DNA of 64,000 nucleotides from Atriophallophorus winterbourni. Its lineage: Eukaryota; Platyhelminthes; Trematoda; Plagiorchiida; Microphallidae. The notes beneath the pieces are model-generated. The model searched no databases and had not been told where the DNA came from. It saw only the letters and a program-made list of their open reading frames with translations. The DNA is taken from contig JACCGJ010010690.1 in assembly GCA_013407085.1 (NCBI GenBank), positions 1 through 64,000 on the forward strand. The letters run 5' to 3'. Positions 22,396-33,877 of this stretch are shown here, in pieces (within the stretch, counting starts at the first letter, position 1; the number at the start of each line of letters is the position of its first letter). Both the position numbers and the translations under genes were made by a program.

Positions 22396-24640
22396 TTGAT
22401 AGCATTAATAAATAATGAAAAGGTTCCATGCGCCTGTTATATCTGTGTTCATTACAGATCTAAATCCTTGCACGATGCCGATAATTTTGAAGCCAAATTT
22501 AGCAATAGAATGGCCAGTTCCGAGTTGAGCCTTCGACGTGTGGAGGAAATATTGGTAAATCATCTGAATTTTCAAGTGACCACTAATGTAAACCATCACA
22601 TTAATACAACGATTTCGGAACCACCACTGAAGGAATCTGAGACTAAGGCAATTGGTGTACCAAAAAGAAAAAAACGCAGGGTTAATCCCGTTTTGGAATC
22701 AGTTAAAACGACCACGGAAGTAGGAGATTCTTACAGAGATATGCTGTGGCTTCAGCTGTACACTCCAAAACTGCTGTACCCGACTCACAAAATGAAGCCC
22801 CAAATGTTTTAAATTCCAAAATATATGACTTTCCGGTAGGCAAATAGAACTCCTCATACAGGCTGAGCGTGATATGTACGGCAGTTAGCGAATCCCGAAA
22901 AGCCTGTTTGATAGCAAAATGAAACGCCACAACGAGAAATGGTCTCAACCTTGCCACCTAATGAAAATTGATCAAGTACTCGCAGAAAAAGTGACTGGTC
23001 TAACTCGCCACTCAACTTTAGCTCGTATTGGTCAACCTCGCGTGCTGAAGGTAACACTGCGATGTGAAGCTGATATCGACAACGTACTGCTAAATGTGTA
23101 CCTACTCAAGACAAATCCCGACTCAAACTGCCGCATATATCTCGATGTACCATGGTGGGAAAGGAAGGGCAGCTTGAGCACTAGGAACCAAACGGTATCA
23201 AGAAGTACAGTTATATTTGGTGTAACAGAATGTACTTCTCGAGCATCGATTTAGAAAACCGTAGAGCACGACGTCAAGCAATGGTGCAACAATGCTTGTT
23301 CTCTAGATATTTCTGATACCGTTTTTGTGGAATTTTTCGAGTTCATTTCCACCAAAATATAAAGGGGATGGACCGAAACCTCTGAAGATTTTGTTTTTAA
23401 CCAGCGCAATGACCTAAATCGTGAGGCCGGAATAGAAAAATGTAAACAATTATCGCTCAATGATGTTAGATTTAGCCAACCCAAACCCAATGTCCTAACT
23501 CAAACACTCTCCCGTCTTTAGACAGCGGATAACATCGTTTCCATCCAAATGGAAGAAACCAATACATCAAAAAACGTCGTTGGTCCGGCTTAAATCGAGT
23601 CGCACTAAGCAATTCCTCATATCTGTCTAGGCCTGGGCAACCTGACAGTAATTTAGCCCACGTGCAGCCTGACTGTGCGGCACTTTGCCTGGATCAGGCT
23701 TGTGCTTTCATACCATACCATTCACACTGAAACCTAATTGTTGATTCAAACGGTCGCCGAGAATAAAAAGCAAACATGTTTTAACCTCCCTAGCACTGAC
23801 TATTCAGAGGGATCCGTCATCACACTGCTTAACGCCTTATAACATACCACATGATTCATCACTACTTGTTAAGTCCGACTCCAGAGAATTCAGACCGACG
23901 ACTTCGGCTTACACCCCGTCATTACTCACATAAAATACGATTTAGTGCACCTATACAACCGCAAAAAGCCTTTTCAACAAATTAATCGAATTGTCCGAGA
24001 TTTGTAATGAAACGGCGCCAGACATCGTTACAATAACAGAAACACGATACCATGCCTCATTGTGTGGCAATGAACTCTCTTTGCTCATCACGTCTCGATT
24101 CCGGCGTGACGGTTTAGTTGATGTCGGAGGCGCAGCACTCGACTTCAAGCAATTGTTTAACTGTAGAGCTTTGTATGGCCAGACCCTTGATATAACTGAC
24201 ACACTTTGGTGCTCTCTGATTCTTACTTCGGGAGACAAATGCATTATTTGAATGATCTTTCGTTCTGTAGCCGCAAATCTCGACCTAAACTATATACTGA
24301 ATAATGATTTTCGCTATGTAACAACGCGATACAATACTCAAATATTGATAATGGAGGATTTTAACTTTCCCCAGCTCTATAGCCGGGATGATCATCCATC
24401 AGAGACACTTGAATATGAACTTCGAGCAGTTTTGGATGACGCACCACTTTATAATCACGTTTTTGGATTTGCTTGTATGAGGGGATCAGACCAGCCGTGT
24501 ACATTGGACCTAATACTTACATCAGATCCAACAGCTGTAGAGAATATCGTTTATGAACTGCCAATCGGACGTAGCAATCACGTTGTCCTAGAATCCGGCT
24601 ACATTTGTATCGCTAGACGCAAGAGTGAATGAACGAAATA
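22396..24640 (+). pseudogene. CR1-like LINE, ORF1 and endonuclease, degenerate
   Basis: ORF1 pieces lie at 22396-22812 (basic stretch PKRKKRRVNP) and 22919-23254, whose TLARIGQPRVLKVTLRCEAD and RIYLDVPWWER resemble the RRM-like part of LINE ORF1. An APE-type endonuclease follows in broken frames: PDIVTITETRYH at about 24010; then, at 24252-24632, ILIMEDFNFP, CTLDLILTSDP and the catalytic-type GRSNHVVL. A SINE-like 3' half (23617-23728) lies between the ORF1 and endonuclease parts. The RT is absent; the copy ends near 24640 next to a LINE in the opposite orientation. Confidence 0.72.
23617..23728 (+). mobile_element. SINE-like element, 3' half
   Basis: It contains cctcatatctgtctaggcct, gggcaacctgacag and gcctggatcaggcttgtgct, with a tttcataccataccatt tail. 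The 5' half is missing, as expected of a 5'-truncated retroposon. Confidence 0.8.
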
Positions 24641-24739
24641 CGTCAGAAGGGTGAAATACGGTGCTTTGTTTGCCGAGTTACAAAGCACTAGTTCTGCCCA
24701 ACAGGATTATTTCGATCCGAATACTCATTGGTGCACTCG

Positions 24740-25541
24740 CCTACAGCACCTAAAATCTAGTGAGACATCTAGGTTGAGAAGTTTCATTAATTTTTCAACT
24801 GTGAGGAATGAATTCAGATGTGATTTAAAATCACATAGTGAGGCACAAAGTCTTATGTTTTTCGGAAGAATATTCCAGAGTTTAGTGTATTTATTTTAAG
24901 TTTAAGTTACTTCTTACTTTCGTAAAGAATTTAGGTAATTCCACTAGGTTATCTAGATTTTTAAATCATATCTAGAACATTATCGGAAGCGTATAGTCGA
25001 ATTTATATCTATATTATCAGAAGATATTATTCTAAAAAACGGTATTAGTTTGTGTCTAATTCTACGGAACCATAGTGGTTCTAGCTTGAGCTGCCTACAT
25101 CTTTCTCTATATGATTGTTTCGTGCTGAATAATAGAACCCAATATCACGTTTCCGATCGATGATTTGAATGGAATTACTATTAAGAATGATTGAGTGATC
25201 TGGAATTGTACATCTTAAAAGCATGAAATAGATTTTTCTACAGAGAATGAGAGATCATTAATTTTATCCCATTTGGATAATGCATCCAAATCTTTGTTTA
25301 GTCTGGCAATGTAAGTTTGTGTTTCATAAGATGGGAAAGAAATTACTACTTTCATGTCGTCTGCGAACAAGAATAGTCTACTATGAGAGATGACTGTATG
25401 TATATTATTTACGTTTAAGAGAAAACTTAATGGACCTATAACACTGCTTTGTATCACGCCACTTAGAATCGGCAAGGTACGCGATCTGTGTATATTAACC
25501 TCAACACAGTATGTGCGATCTGTAATAAAATTTAATGTATG
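24740..25541 (-). pseudogene. LINE RT fragment, minus strand
   Basis: The ORF at 25215-25553 shows VIQSSVIGPLSFLL (motif GVPQGSVLGPLLF) and FLFADDMKVV with the catalytic Asp pair intact. At the 3' side, minus-strand codons near 24860-24760 give LWNILPKNIRLC and FKSHLNSFL, the usual W-N-LP and FK-x2-L-x2-F end of these LINEs. It is joined to the BEL/Pao LTR at 25542. Confidence 0.72.
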
Positions 25542-26085
25542 TGTAGCGACCAAATCGTCACTGCGAAATAGTTTCTGAAACGGAAACTAGTTGCCTGCTA
25601 CAAGCCACGAGATTCTTATACCTGAAATGACGAGCGTTAACGAATCGATCCCAAATCAAAACAATACGTCCATTTACGCTGTACTATATTGACAAAGACG
25701 ATTAACAAGCAAAATATAACAAACCTCAACGGTAATCGAATACAGGTTTCAATGCAAACCCAACGTGTCCAATAAACGGGAGTCAAACAGCTCAGTTGAG
25801 AGCACAAAAATTACCGTTTTCCAATAACGGTAAACACGGGTAACGGACAAATCAAAATGTGCGGAAGCCCATGTGCAGTTAAACAAAGGAACAATGTTCG
25901 GGAAAGAAGAATCTCACAGATTTAACATTTAGTTTGAAAGTTATTTTTAATTTAGGGAACAAAGAAAAAATATCATGGGAAAATTATGACACAAAAACCT
26001 GGATAAGCAACACGGAAGTAGGGAGGGAAACAAATTTCTGGACCGAAAGAGGAATTTTCAAGACATAAACGCGGATTCATACACA
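25542..26085 (-). repeat. 3' LTR of the decayed BEL/Pao element
   Basis: It begins TGTAGCGACC and ends ACA, like the LTRs of the young BEL/Pao element (TGTATCGACC...TTTACA), at 544 bp. A polypurine tract homologous to that element's lies directly inside it (26086-26103, GGAGGAATTTTGGTGGGC on the minus strand). The matching 5' LTR is gone. Confidence 0.65.
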
Positions 26086-29000
26086 GCCCACCAAAATTCC
26101 TCCAAATCTGAAAAGTAAAGTGAGACACAAACACTGAACTACGGGGCTCTCCTCTTCCTGGCTACCCGACCCGTGTACCTGCGCGACCCATGACAGCGAC
26201 CCGACGATCAAATGTTTGGTGGTATCTCTGGAGTTGGGAGACCCGAAGACTTGTATCCCACCTTAAACATTTGCCTTCAGTGTAATCAACGTTCGTCTTC
26301 TCATGCAACCGTCAGACTGAAAGCTTGGAGGTATTTATGCGGTCAGCAGATCCGAAAACCCGCCTCCCACCTTAAGCACCAGCCCCCGGGCTCGACATCA
26401 CAGGTACACCCTATTCCACACCCTACCGCTACACCACTTGGCACCCTCAAGCAAACATAGCTTCCTAACGTCACGCTCCAAGATTCCCGCGAATGAGCGC
26501 ACGGTGACTCTTCGAACTAATCCATCTAAACTATCGTTACATTCGAGCACCAACCCTAGCGGCCACTTTTCCTTTGGGACTTGGTCACTTACTAGCAGTA
26601 CGACATCGCCTTTTTTCAAGTTTCTCTCTGGCTTTAACCATTATCGCCTTCTCTGCAAGGTTGGGAGATACTCCTTGATCCATCGATTCCAAAAGATCCC
26701 AGTGAGATAATTCACTTGCTTCCACTGACGCGTATACCGATCACGTAAACTAGCATCAGAAGGGATCCCCATGTTGCTTCCTATCAACAGAAGATGGTTT
26801 GGAGTCAGAGGTCTATCGTCGCAGCTATCCAATGACGGTTGCACCAGGGTTTTACCATTCAATATACGTACTGCTTCGCACATAAAAGTATGAAAACTTT
26901 CGTCGGTCCACGTCTGCGCATTTACTATGGCGCTTAAAATATTTCTGATTGAACGCACCATACGTTCCCAAACGCCGCCTCTATGGGTAGAACTAAGGGG
27001 GTTGAAGTGCCATTGGATATGTTGAACAGCCAGACGATCACGTGGTTATAGAGCCTTTGAATGCGCTCTTTCAGCTCTCGAACGGCCCCTACAAAATTCG
27101 TGCCTTTGTCGCTGTAAATCTCAACGAGTTTCCCTCGCCTGCTAATGAGACGCATCAGTGCCATGATGAACGAATCTGTAGTGAGCGAGTGTGCAACTTC
27201 AATATGAACCGCTCTAACACGTAGACAAGTGAAGACACAGTCATACCGTTTCCTAATCGAACGACCACGTTTGAATGGGAAAGGTCCAAAATAATCCTAA
27301 CCAACAGATTCAAAACAACGCAGCCCCTGCTAAATCCGAGCCAATGGAAGTGAAGACATCATCTGTTTACACTCTACTGCCAGTCTTTTACGACACCGGC
27401 TGCACTTCCCTATCACCCTCTTCACTGCGCGACCCCTTCAAAGTATCCAAAATTGTCTGCGTATTAAATTCTTCACATAAACCATGCCACAATGACCTTC
27501 AATTTCACGAAAATACCGGATGATGAGTTCGATGACAGTATGCCGCGAGGGTAAGATAATTGTGGTACGAAAAGCCGCAGGATAGCTGGAATAATTTAAG
27601 CGTCCACCAACACATAAGACTCCATCCAGGACTATCGGGTTCAACTTGGCAAATCTGCGATGTCTCAGGCACTTCTTGTTCTGTTTCGTTTAACAGTGTG
27701 CAAGCTCATCAGCAAACACTTCCTGCTGCACGAACATGATTACTTTTCTTTCTGCATTTCGCAGTTCGGATACTGTGATTGCAGACAGTGATCTCAACGA
27801 ATTCCGCTCCGGTGACTTCAGGTTGTGGTAATCAAAAAACCTTGTCAGCCTTGTAATACTCCTGAGCAACTTCGATCAAATAGAGTGATAGTTGACGACA
27901 GCATCCAAACCATATTCTAGTGAGCTATTTGCCGATGTCATATTAGCCCTTTTTATTCAAGTTCCGAAGAATGAGCTGTGTTTGTATCCAGGTTCAGAAA
28001 TTTTCGCTCTGGCCATAGAACAGGGCCTGTCAACCATCGCTGCAACTCAAATTTCGAACGTATGCCCCTTGAAGCCAGGTCTGCAGGATTTTCACCTGAA
28101 TTCACATGACTCTACTCTGATGAATCGGTAGGGTGATGTTTGATCGCTAGGCGGTTGGCGACGAACGTTGAGAATCTAGAAGTAGTGTCGCGTATATAGT
28201 GCAGGACTATCATCGAATCAGTCCAAAAACAGATTTTAGAGAAAAGTTCAGACATTCCTTCCTTTAACAACTCACCGACACGTACAGCCAATACTGCAGC
28301 ATTGAGCTCAAGGCAGGGAACAGTGACAGTTTTCAAGAGAGCTACTTTGGATTTTCCAAAAAGAATATAGCTTTGACATTCGTTTGCACTTGAAATGTGT
28401 TTAGCGTATGCTACAGTACCGTACTCTGTCTCTGAGTCATCGGCGAACATATGCAGCTCAAAGTTACATTGAGAGATTTTATCGGCACATCTGATACATC
28501 TTGACACAGATACGGTTTCAATGACATTGACTAACCGCAACCAATCGTTCCAACAAACTTCATCAGCCTCACAAATAGGTTGGTCCCATCCAAGACCCGA
28601 TTTGCAGAGTCTTTGAAGTAGCATCTTGGGAGGAAGGCAAAGTGGAGACAAAAGTCCTAACGGGTCGTAAAATGATGACACAGTCGATAGTATCCCACGA
28701 CGAGTCATTGGCTTCTCAAGTAGGTTGAATTAAAATTAAAGACGTCGCTATCCGCGTTCCATTGCAAACCCAATGCTCCATGCACATGATCGTATGAATT
28801 ACCCATATCGACGTAAATGTGGCACAATCTGAACTCGGCAGGTCTTTTAACAAACGTTTATCGTTTGACACCCACTTCCTTAAATGGAAGCCGCCTCGAA
28901 AAAGCATATGTCGACATTGATCAACGAATTTCTTGGCGACAATAGAGCAGTCAAATGATACCAAACAATCGTCAACATAAGAATTTTCCATAACAGCACG

Positions 29001-29222
29001 TTGGGTAAATTCATCATAATCACCAGCGAAATCCATTGCGGTCTTTCGAAGAGCATAATTGGCGCAGAATGGGGAAGACGTAGCTCCGAATGAATGAGCC
29101 TTCATCTCAAATTCGACCGGATCTTTTACGACATCCTCATCATCCCACCAGAGAAATCGTAACGCCGATAGATTTTTGTCAGGTACTTTAACTTGCATGA
29201 ACATTTCTTCAATACTGCAGCT
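26086..29222 (-). pseudogene. Decayed BEL/Pao pol: RT, RNase H, integrase
   Basis: Fragments run in order on the minus strand. RT: 29222-28716, with SIEEMFMQVKVPDKN, HSFGATSSPFCANYALRKT and the catalytic SYVDDCLVS. Linker and RNase H: 28708-28112, with FYDPLGLLSPLCLP, LHMFADDSETEYGTVAY and FWTDSMIVLHYI. Integrase zinc region: 27644-27438. Integrase core: 27164-26934, with EIYSDKGTNFVGAVREL. C-terminal part: 26961-26398, with LLIGSNMGIPSD, NRWIKEYLPTLQ and GDVVLLV. Frameshifts separate every piece. Gag, protease and the 5' LTR are missing, cut away at 29222 where LINE sequence begins. It is clearly older than the element at 33-39 kb. Confidence 0.9.
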
Positions 29223-30990
29223 AGAGCCAAGCCAAGTTGGACCTTTCGCCTGACGACGACGTGTGGACAATAGAACAGCCACCTCAATAACTGTCAAAAT
29301 GTTATTACGGATCATCAGCCAACAATCTTCAACGTCAGCTGCTTGATCGAAAGACCAATCGAGAGATGAAGCAACATCCCGTAACCTACCCGCGTCTGCC
29401 TTTCAAAAATTCCTTCTGGGAATTGAATCTGGTACCCAGCCAGTGTTGCATTTCCACATAAAACTTAAGGTGGCATGGTCACTGCAGCCTAATGGAGCTT
29501 CAGTCTGAAGCTGAGTAATATCGAACTGCGTGGGAGTGAATACCATGTCCAAAATGGACTCACACCCAGTAGGGCCTACTCTGGTCGGATGGGAAACGTG
29601 CTGCACGAGGCACACATCAACCACAGATTCCAATATGTTCCGCTCGAATGACCCACAACCTTCATCTAGCGAAGTCCAATCAATACTAGGAGCATTGAAA
29701 TCCCTTATAATCAAGCAGTTTGAGGATCTACCATACTGACATATCTGTGATATCAGAGTATCTGCCTGAGTATTGGGAGAACGATAAACGACACCTATCG
29801 TGGCAAATGAAGCTGCAGTCCTTATACGGCACCATATACTCTCAGCCATACCGGCAGTCTGCTGGAAGCGAGCCAACACTGCGACGGAAATATGTTGTTA
29901 GAAATATAAGGCAACCTCACCACCGATTTTAGCGTCTGTTCGATCCGAGCGAAAGAGTCTATATCCAAGTAGGGCCAGCTCGGGATCATCCTGCTCAGGT
30001 GAGAGCCAGGTTTCCGTCACCGCAATAATCGCTGGAGGGTCCCGTCTAATCCGATCAAGGAGTTCATCCAGTTTGTTTCTCAAGCTCCCCGCATTAAAAT
30101 ATATGACTTTTAAAGATCCAGATCCCTCCGAATGCATATCGTCAGAGGTTGCCAACGAACTTTTGACCTCATCCTCACAACCCCAAAATCCACAATGCGC
30201 AAGTTAGTTTCACCTGCGGCTCTGCGCTCGCTAATTTCCTGAGTAGCTTTTTACATCTTCACACGATCTTCTGGAGAAAGATCACGCAGGAGTCGAAGTT
30301 CACTACCCTTTAACCTGTAACCCCGCTTTAGCAGTAAGGTCATTTGCTCAACAGAGTCTAACACAATCTTTAACGGTTTTGGGCGATCTCCTGGCGCTGG
30401 CCTGCGGCCTAGACGAAACGCTGTGCGTACCGTTACACCCTTTTCACCTTCGTCGAAAAGGGGGGCAAAAGCAGAATTTAAGAACTCGCGTTCCTGTTTA
30501 ACCCTGTCTATCGCCAAAGCACCTGTTTGCTCCGGCGCATTGTGAAGAATGACGCAGGATTGTCTACTCTCGACAGTTGTAAAGCTCTGGTGTTTCTTCT
30601 TTATAGTTTTATCTAGCTTTGATTCTTCCTGGACCTCTTTGGCCTCAAGAACATTCGTTTCGCCGGCAAAACTAATACCGTCTTTGGAACCAAGTAAAGA
30701 CGAGGAAGCCACTTCCGCAAATGTGCGTACATCTTCAGATTGCACGCAAACTTGCTGTACACAAGATGTGTGGTGGTTATCCTTTTTCGAGGGCGAGCCA
30801 CTATTTACAATACTCCCATTAATACCTTCAGAGGTCTCAGCAGAAGCCGTGTCAACTTGAAGCTGAGTACTTGCGAGCGTGAAACCAGTCGGTGGAAGGC
30901 ATATCTTACATTTCGTGCGAATGATATCGCATGGCTGACGATATTTACACAAACGCTGTAGTTTGTGTGAATGAATAATTTTAGCCAATC
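29223..30990 (-). pseudogene. CR1-like LINE: ORF1 and endonuclease part of ORF2, 3' end missing
   Basis: The ORF1-like frame is 30988-30251 (about 245 codons). Its last third (VRTAFRLGRRPAPGDRPKPL, then LLRDLSPEDRVKM) is the conserved C-terminal region of LINE ORF1 proteins. The apparent start is a TTG inside an upstream repeat, so the true start is probably further in. The endonuclease spans 30155-29403 in one frame broken by a single TAA: IYFNAGSLRNKLDEL, AIIAVTETWLSP, VVYRSPN, DFNAPSIDW and GCSDHATLSF. The ORF2 linker continues to the KGPTWLGSS motif, then joins BEL/Pao RT at 29222. LINEs usually lose their 5' end, so loss of the 3' end implies later rearrangement. Confidence 0.82.
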
Positions 30991-31092
30991 AAATAACCGA
31001 CCAATCAAAGCTGACGAAATTGTCACAAACGCTTTAGGTTGTGTGAATGAATAATTTTAGCCAAACAAATAACCGACCAATCTGATGTCAAT
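30945..31092. repeat. Two tandem ~68-bp repeats with CCAAT motifs (copy at 46425-46535)
   Basis: Two direct copies of a unit reading gtgaatgaataattttagcc, aatcaaataaccgaccaatc follow each other here, spaced by acaaacgct. Each has two CCAAT pentamers. Two tandem units of the same core lie in front of the MULE coding region at 46.4 kb. In both places the repeat is at the 5' end of the coding sequence on the minus strand. Confidence 0.8.
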
Positions 31093-31136
31093 GAACGAAC
31101 GCTCAAGGTTTTTTGGTTTGTGTATATTAGCAAAAC

Positions 31137-31345
31137 CAAATTTATTTGGTGCGATTACTTACAAATCAAAAGTAGACAGGCCTGATAGACAAGAAAGTTA
31201 AACTAAAAATTCAGGTTGTCTATAGCAACGCCCGTTTGAATGGCAGGACTAGTAAATTATATGCATGAGTATCGATTTTGTTGTACGGTCTAATAACGCA
31301 ATATGTTATAGTTAATCTATATGTGAAATATCATGATATATAAGA
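31137..31345 (-). repeat. Probable diverged gypsy LTR (partner near 42555-42820)
   Basis: It begins with the block caaatttatttggtgcgatta, seen also at 42557, and the order of several later blocks is shared (gtaaa-tat, catga, gttgtacg, ttataat/gttatag). It is too diverged to set ends. Confidence 0.35.
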
Positions 31346-32126
31346 TTAAAAACGAGAATACAGAGCTAACAGCCGTTGATAAGTAACACAATTATCGAGA
31401 GCATTGAAATAATAGTAAAATCGTGTTAGACAAATCACAACTACGCATATGTGATTCCTGTGAAACGATCGTTTTTTATAATGCTGACTTTCATTGAGAG
31501 TTAACTGCTTACAGATATAGTCCGATTTATGGTTAACTATTATCAAATTGACGCAAGAAATTGTCCATAAACAAAGAAGTTCAATAAATGTAGTTGTGGA
31601 ACAATCTGGAATTGCACGTTCTAGCGTACCTATTATTGTTTTGACTAATTCATGTCTGGGTGTAGTAAACATATGCTGGTAACCAAGTGAATGATTAACA
31701 GGTGAACCAGAGGCGTAGGTTGCGTTATCACTCACGACATTTGTAAGGCTAAAATGTTCGTAACTAGAGAATTTTGAATTCCGAATTTGGTTTAGTAATA
31801 AGGTATACACCTGGTCATATGTGGTCACTGTTTTAATACAATCAATAATATTCAATCATTAATTATCAATAATACTGCTATTCAAATGATTGATATGGCG
31901 TGTCCATATTAGGTTACCAACTTGTACTTTGTATATAACTTTTCCAACTTTCCTGACTATTGTTCCTATTAACCAATCCTCCATATTGTATCGCATATTC
32001 CGTATATAAACTCTATTCCTAATGTTAAACATTCTTTGTTCTGCACCATGATATTTGTTAAACTGATGTTCCATTTCAGGACGGTATTTCGGTTGTCGCA
32101 CAGTTACTGGTTTCAACGCATCAAAT

Positions 32127-32879
32127 TCAATTTAATTTAATTCAATTTCAATGGTCTAAAAAGCATATAGCTTGACAAAACCCACAGAATAATATGGGAA
32201 TTACGAATAACATGGGTAGAAAAACGGGATTTGTTTGCTTACTGAGCAGTTCAGGAATCAAGTAAAAAATCCATTGGACAGAAACTGTTTTCAAAGTTCA
32301 AAGCTTTTATGGTGTAGAATATATAGGTTTAAAGTTTGGATTGGTCAACATGAAATTGTCTAAATTCGATTTGAATGAATCATAGTTGGGTGAATGTGCA
32401 ACATTACAAGGTAGGGAGTTCCAGGTAAAGCATACACGTACAGAATAAAAGTATCTTCGACAGTTTGGCCTCGAGACGGGAATAAGTACTGTATAGTCGT
32501 GACACCGGCTGGTTCTGGTTGGTAGTCGCGTGAATAGTTGATTTAGGGGATGGTTGAGGGTATGCAGTATATTGAACATAAGTAACAAATCACCTCTAAG
32601 ACGGCGGTAGCGAGGGTCGAATAGATTGAGACTTGCAATACGATCTTCGTATTGTTTGTGCTTCAAACCGCGTACGAGCTTGGTGGTCAGATGATATATT
32701 CTTTGCAAGTGGCTGATGTCATTCTGTAGCCAGGGTGACCAAGCCTGAACCGCATACTCCATGGTTGACCTCAAGTACGTATAAATTATTTGATGAACGG
32801 TTTGCTTAGTAAAACTCCTGAACACGCGTTTCAGCAGCAGCAGTACTCGTGACGTCTTTTCATAGACCGCTGTCAAGTT
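32127..32879 (-). mobile_element. LINE-B (CR1-like) 3' part inserted in the gypsy integrase
   Basis: A 189-codon frame (32876-32307) holds the RT thumb and C-terminal part: YTYLRSTMEYAVQAWSPWLQ, LQRIYHLTTKLVRGL and CFTWNSLP, then about 180 bp of 3' UTR ending in an AATT-rich tail. Homologues are at 41581-42480 and 58190-58640. It is a 5'-truncated insertion; removing it rejoins the gypsy frame at a 4-bp TTGA present on both sides. Confidence 0.8.
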
Positions 32880-33108
32880 ATGTCTGCCTTAGCTTCCTTC
32901 CCAAAAATAGTTCTGCTGATGACCTGTTATCGTCTGTGGCATGTATCTGTGTTGACCTGTTGGATGATAAGAATGTGTCCAAGAAGTCGTGAAATGTTCC
33001 ATCTAACTTTGCCTTCGCTATTTCTCGCGTTATTGTGTTCACAAACCTTTCAACCTGTCCGTTTGACTGGGGGTGGTAGACATGTTTTATTCCGCACGAC
33101 CTTCAAAA

Positions 33109-33113
33109 CTGTT
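33109..33113. other. Target-site duplication of the BEL/Pao element, left
   Basis: CTGTT here and at 39715-39719 abuts the TG...CA ends of the two LTRs. Five bp is normal for BEL/Pao. Confidence 0.88.
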
Positions 33114-33632
33114 TGTATCGACCAATGTCGTTAGTAAATGCGTAGATCCCCCGTCCCTAGTTCGACAAATTCAGAACCACGATTTGGGTTTACTACGGTA
33201 CTGTAATTAATGACAGTTACAATAATAATGGTATACAAACCTCAATTATATCGGAACGCACCGGTACAATGGAGTCAAAACTCCAGCAATAATAGATTCA
33301 ATGAAAATGACGACCTGACGCATAAAAACTAGAAATAGTTAATTTACCAATGTTGTCGTCCAAATTTCTGTATCAAACAACAAATGACACACAAATTGGT
33401 GTCCAAATTGAAACAATAAAATGAGCCCAAATACCACGTGCAAAAATATGTGGAATTTAATGGCAGCCAAGCAAAATCAATTAGTTCAACAAAACAAAAA
33501 ATGTGTACAAGTGGATCGAACAGTATCAAAAATGTATACACAAATAGGTAAAACCGTGAAGAATTAAGAAAAAATCAATTTGTTTAAATAGAAAAATAAG
33601 AAGGAATTTTACACAAATTTTTGTCATTTACA
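33114..33632 (-). repeat. BEL/Pao 3' LTR
   Basis: 519 bp, TGTATCGACC at the low-coordinate end and TTTACA at the other. It is 98.5% identical by count (8 substitutions) to 39196-39714. Confidence 0.95.
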
Positions 33633-33655
33633 CCGCCCGCCAAATTCCTTCTAGA
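33633..33655 (-). promoter_or_regulatory. BEL/Pao polypurine tract
   Basis: The minus strand reads AGAAGGAATTTGGCGGGCGG right before the 3' LTR, the plus-strand priming site. The decayed element at 26 kb has a homologous tract at the same place. Confidence 0.75.
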
Positions 33656-33877
33656 GCTAACTTCTGAATGAACAAACTGATTGGTTCCACCTTCCTAACT
33701 ACCCGACCCTGAATAAAGCAGAATGGCAATGACTCTATTTAGTGGCGAGTCACACACGCCACGTCGCATCGCCATCATTGGACACATGTGGCTTTTTATA
33801 GGGAAATAGTTTGCCGGACTAAGACCCACCACGTCCTCAGGTTCTGCCGTTCTCCCTTCAAGAAGTTTGAGCTAGCC

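Larger units (their letters stand above)
31346..33113 (-). pseudogene. Old gypsy element, second half of integrase (interrupted by LINE-B)
   Basis: Minus-strand pieces: 33113-32880 carries the integrase end of the catalytic core (GIKHVYHPQSNGQVERFVN), which meets the other half at 39720 across the inserted BEL/Pao element. Then 32126-31859 carries the C-terminal domain: RNRVYIRNMRYNMEDWLIG, IVRKVGKVIYKVQVG and IWTRHINHL, typical of gypsy integrases. The 170-codon ORF at 31855-31346 downstream is probably the pol tail plus LTR; I see no envelope features. A LINE-B copy (32127-32879) splits the integrase. Confidence 0.8.

Noticed and set aside
31346..31855. 170-codon ORF after the gypsy integrase, considered as an envelope gene
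   Set aside because: No signal peptide, transmembrane anchor or cleavage motif seen; better explained as pol tail and LTR.
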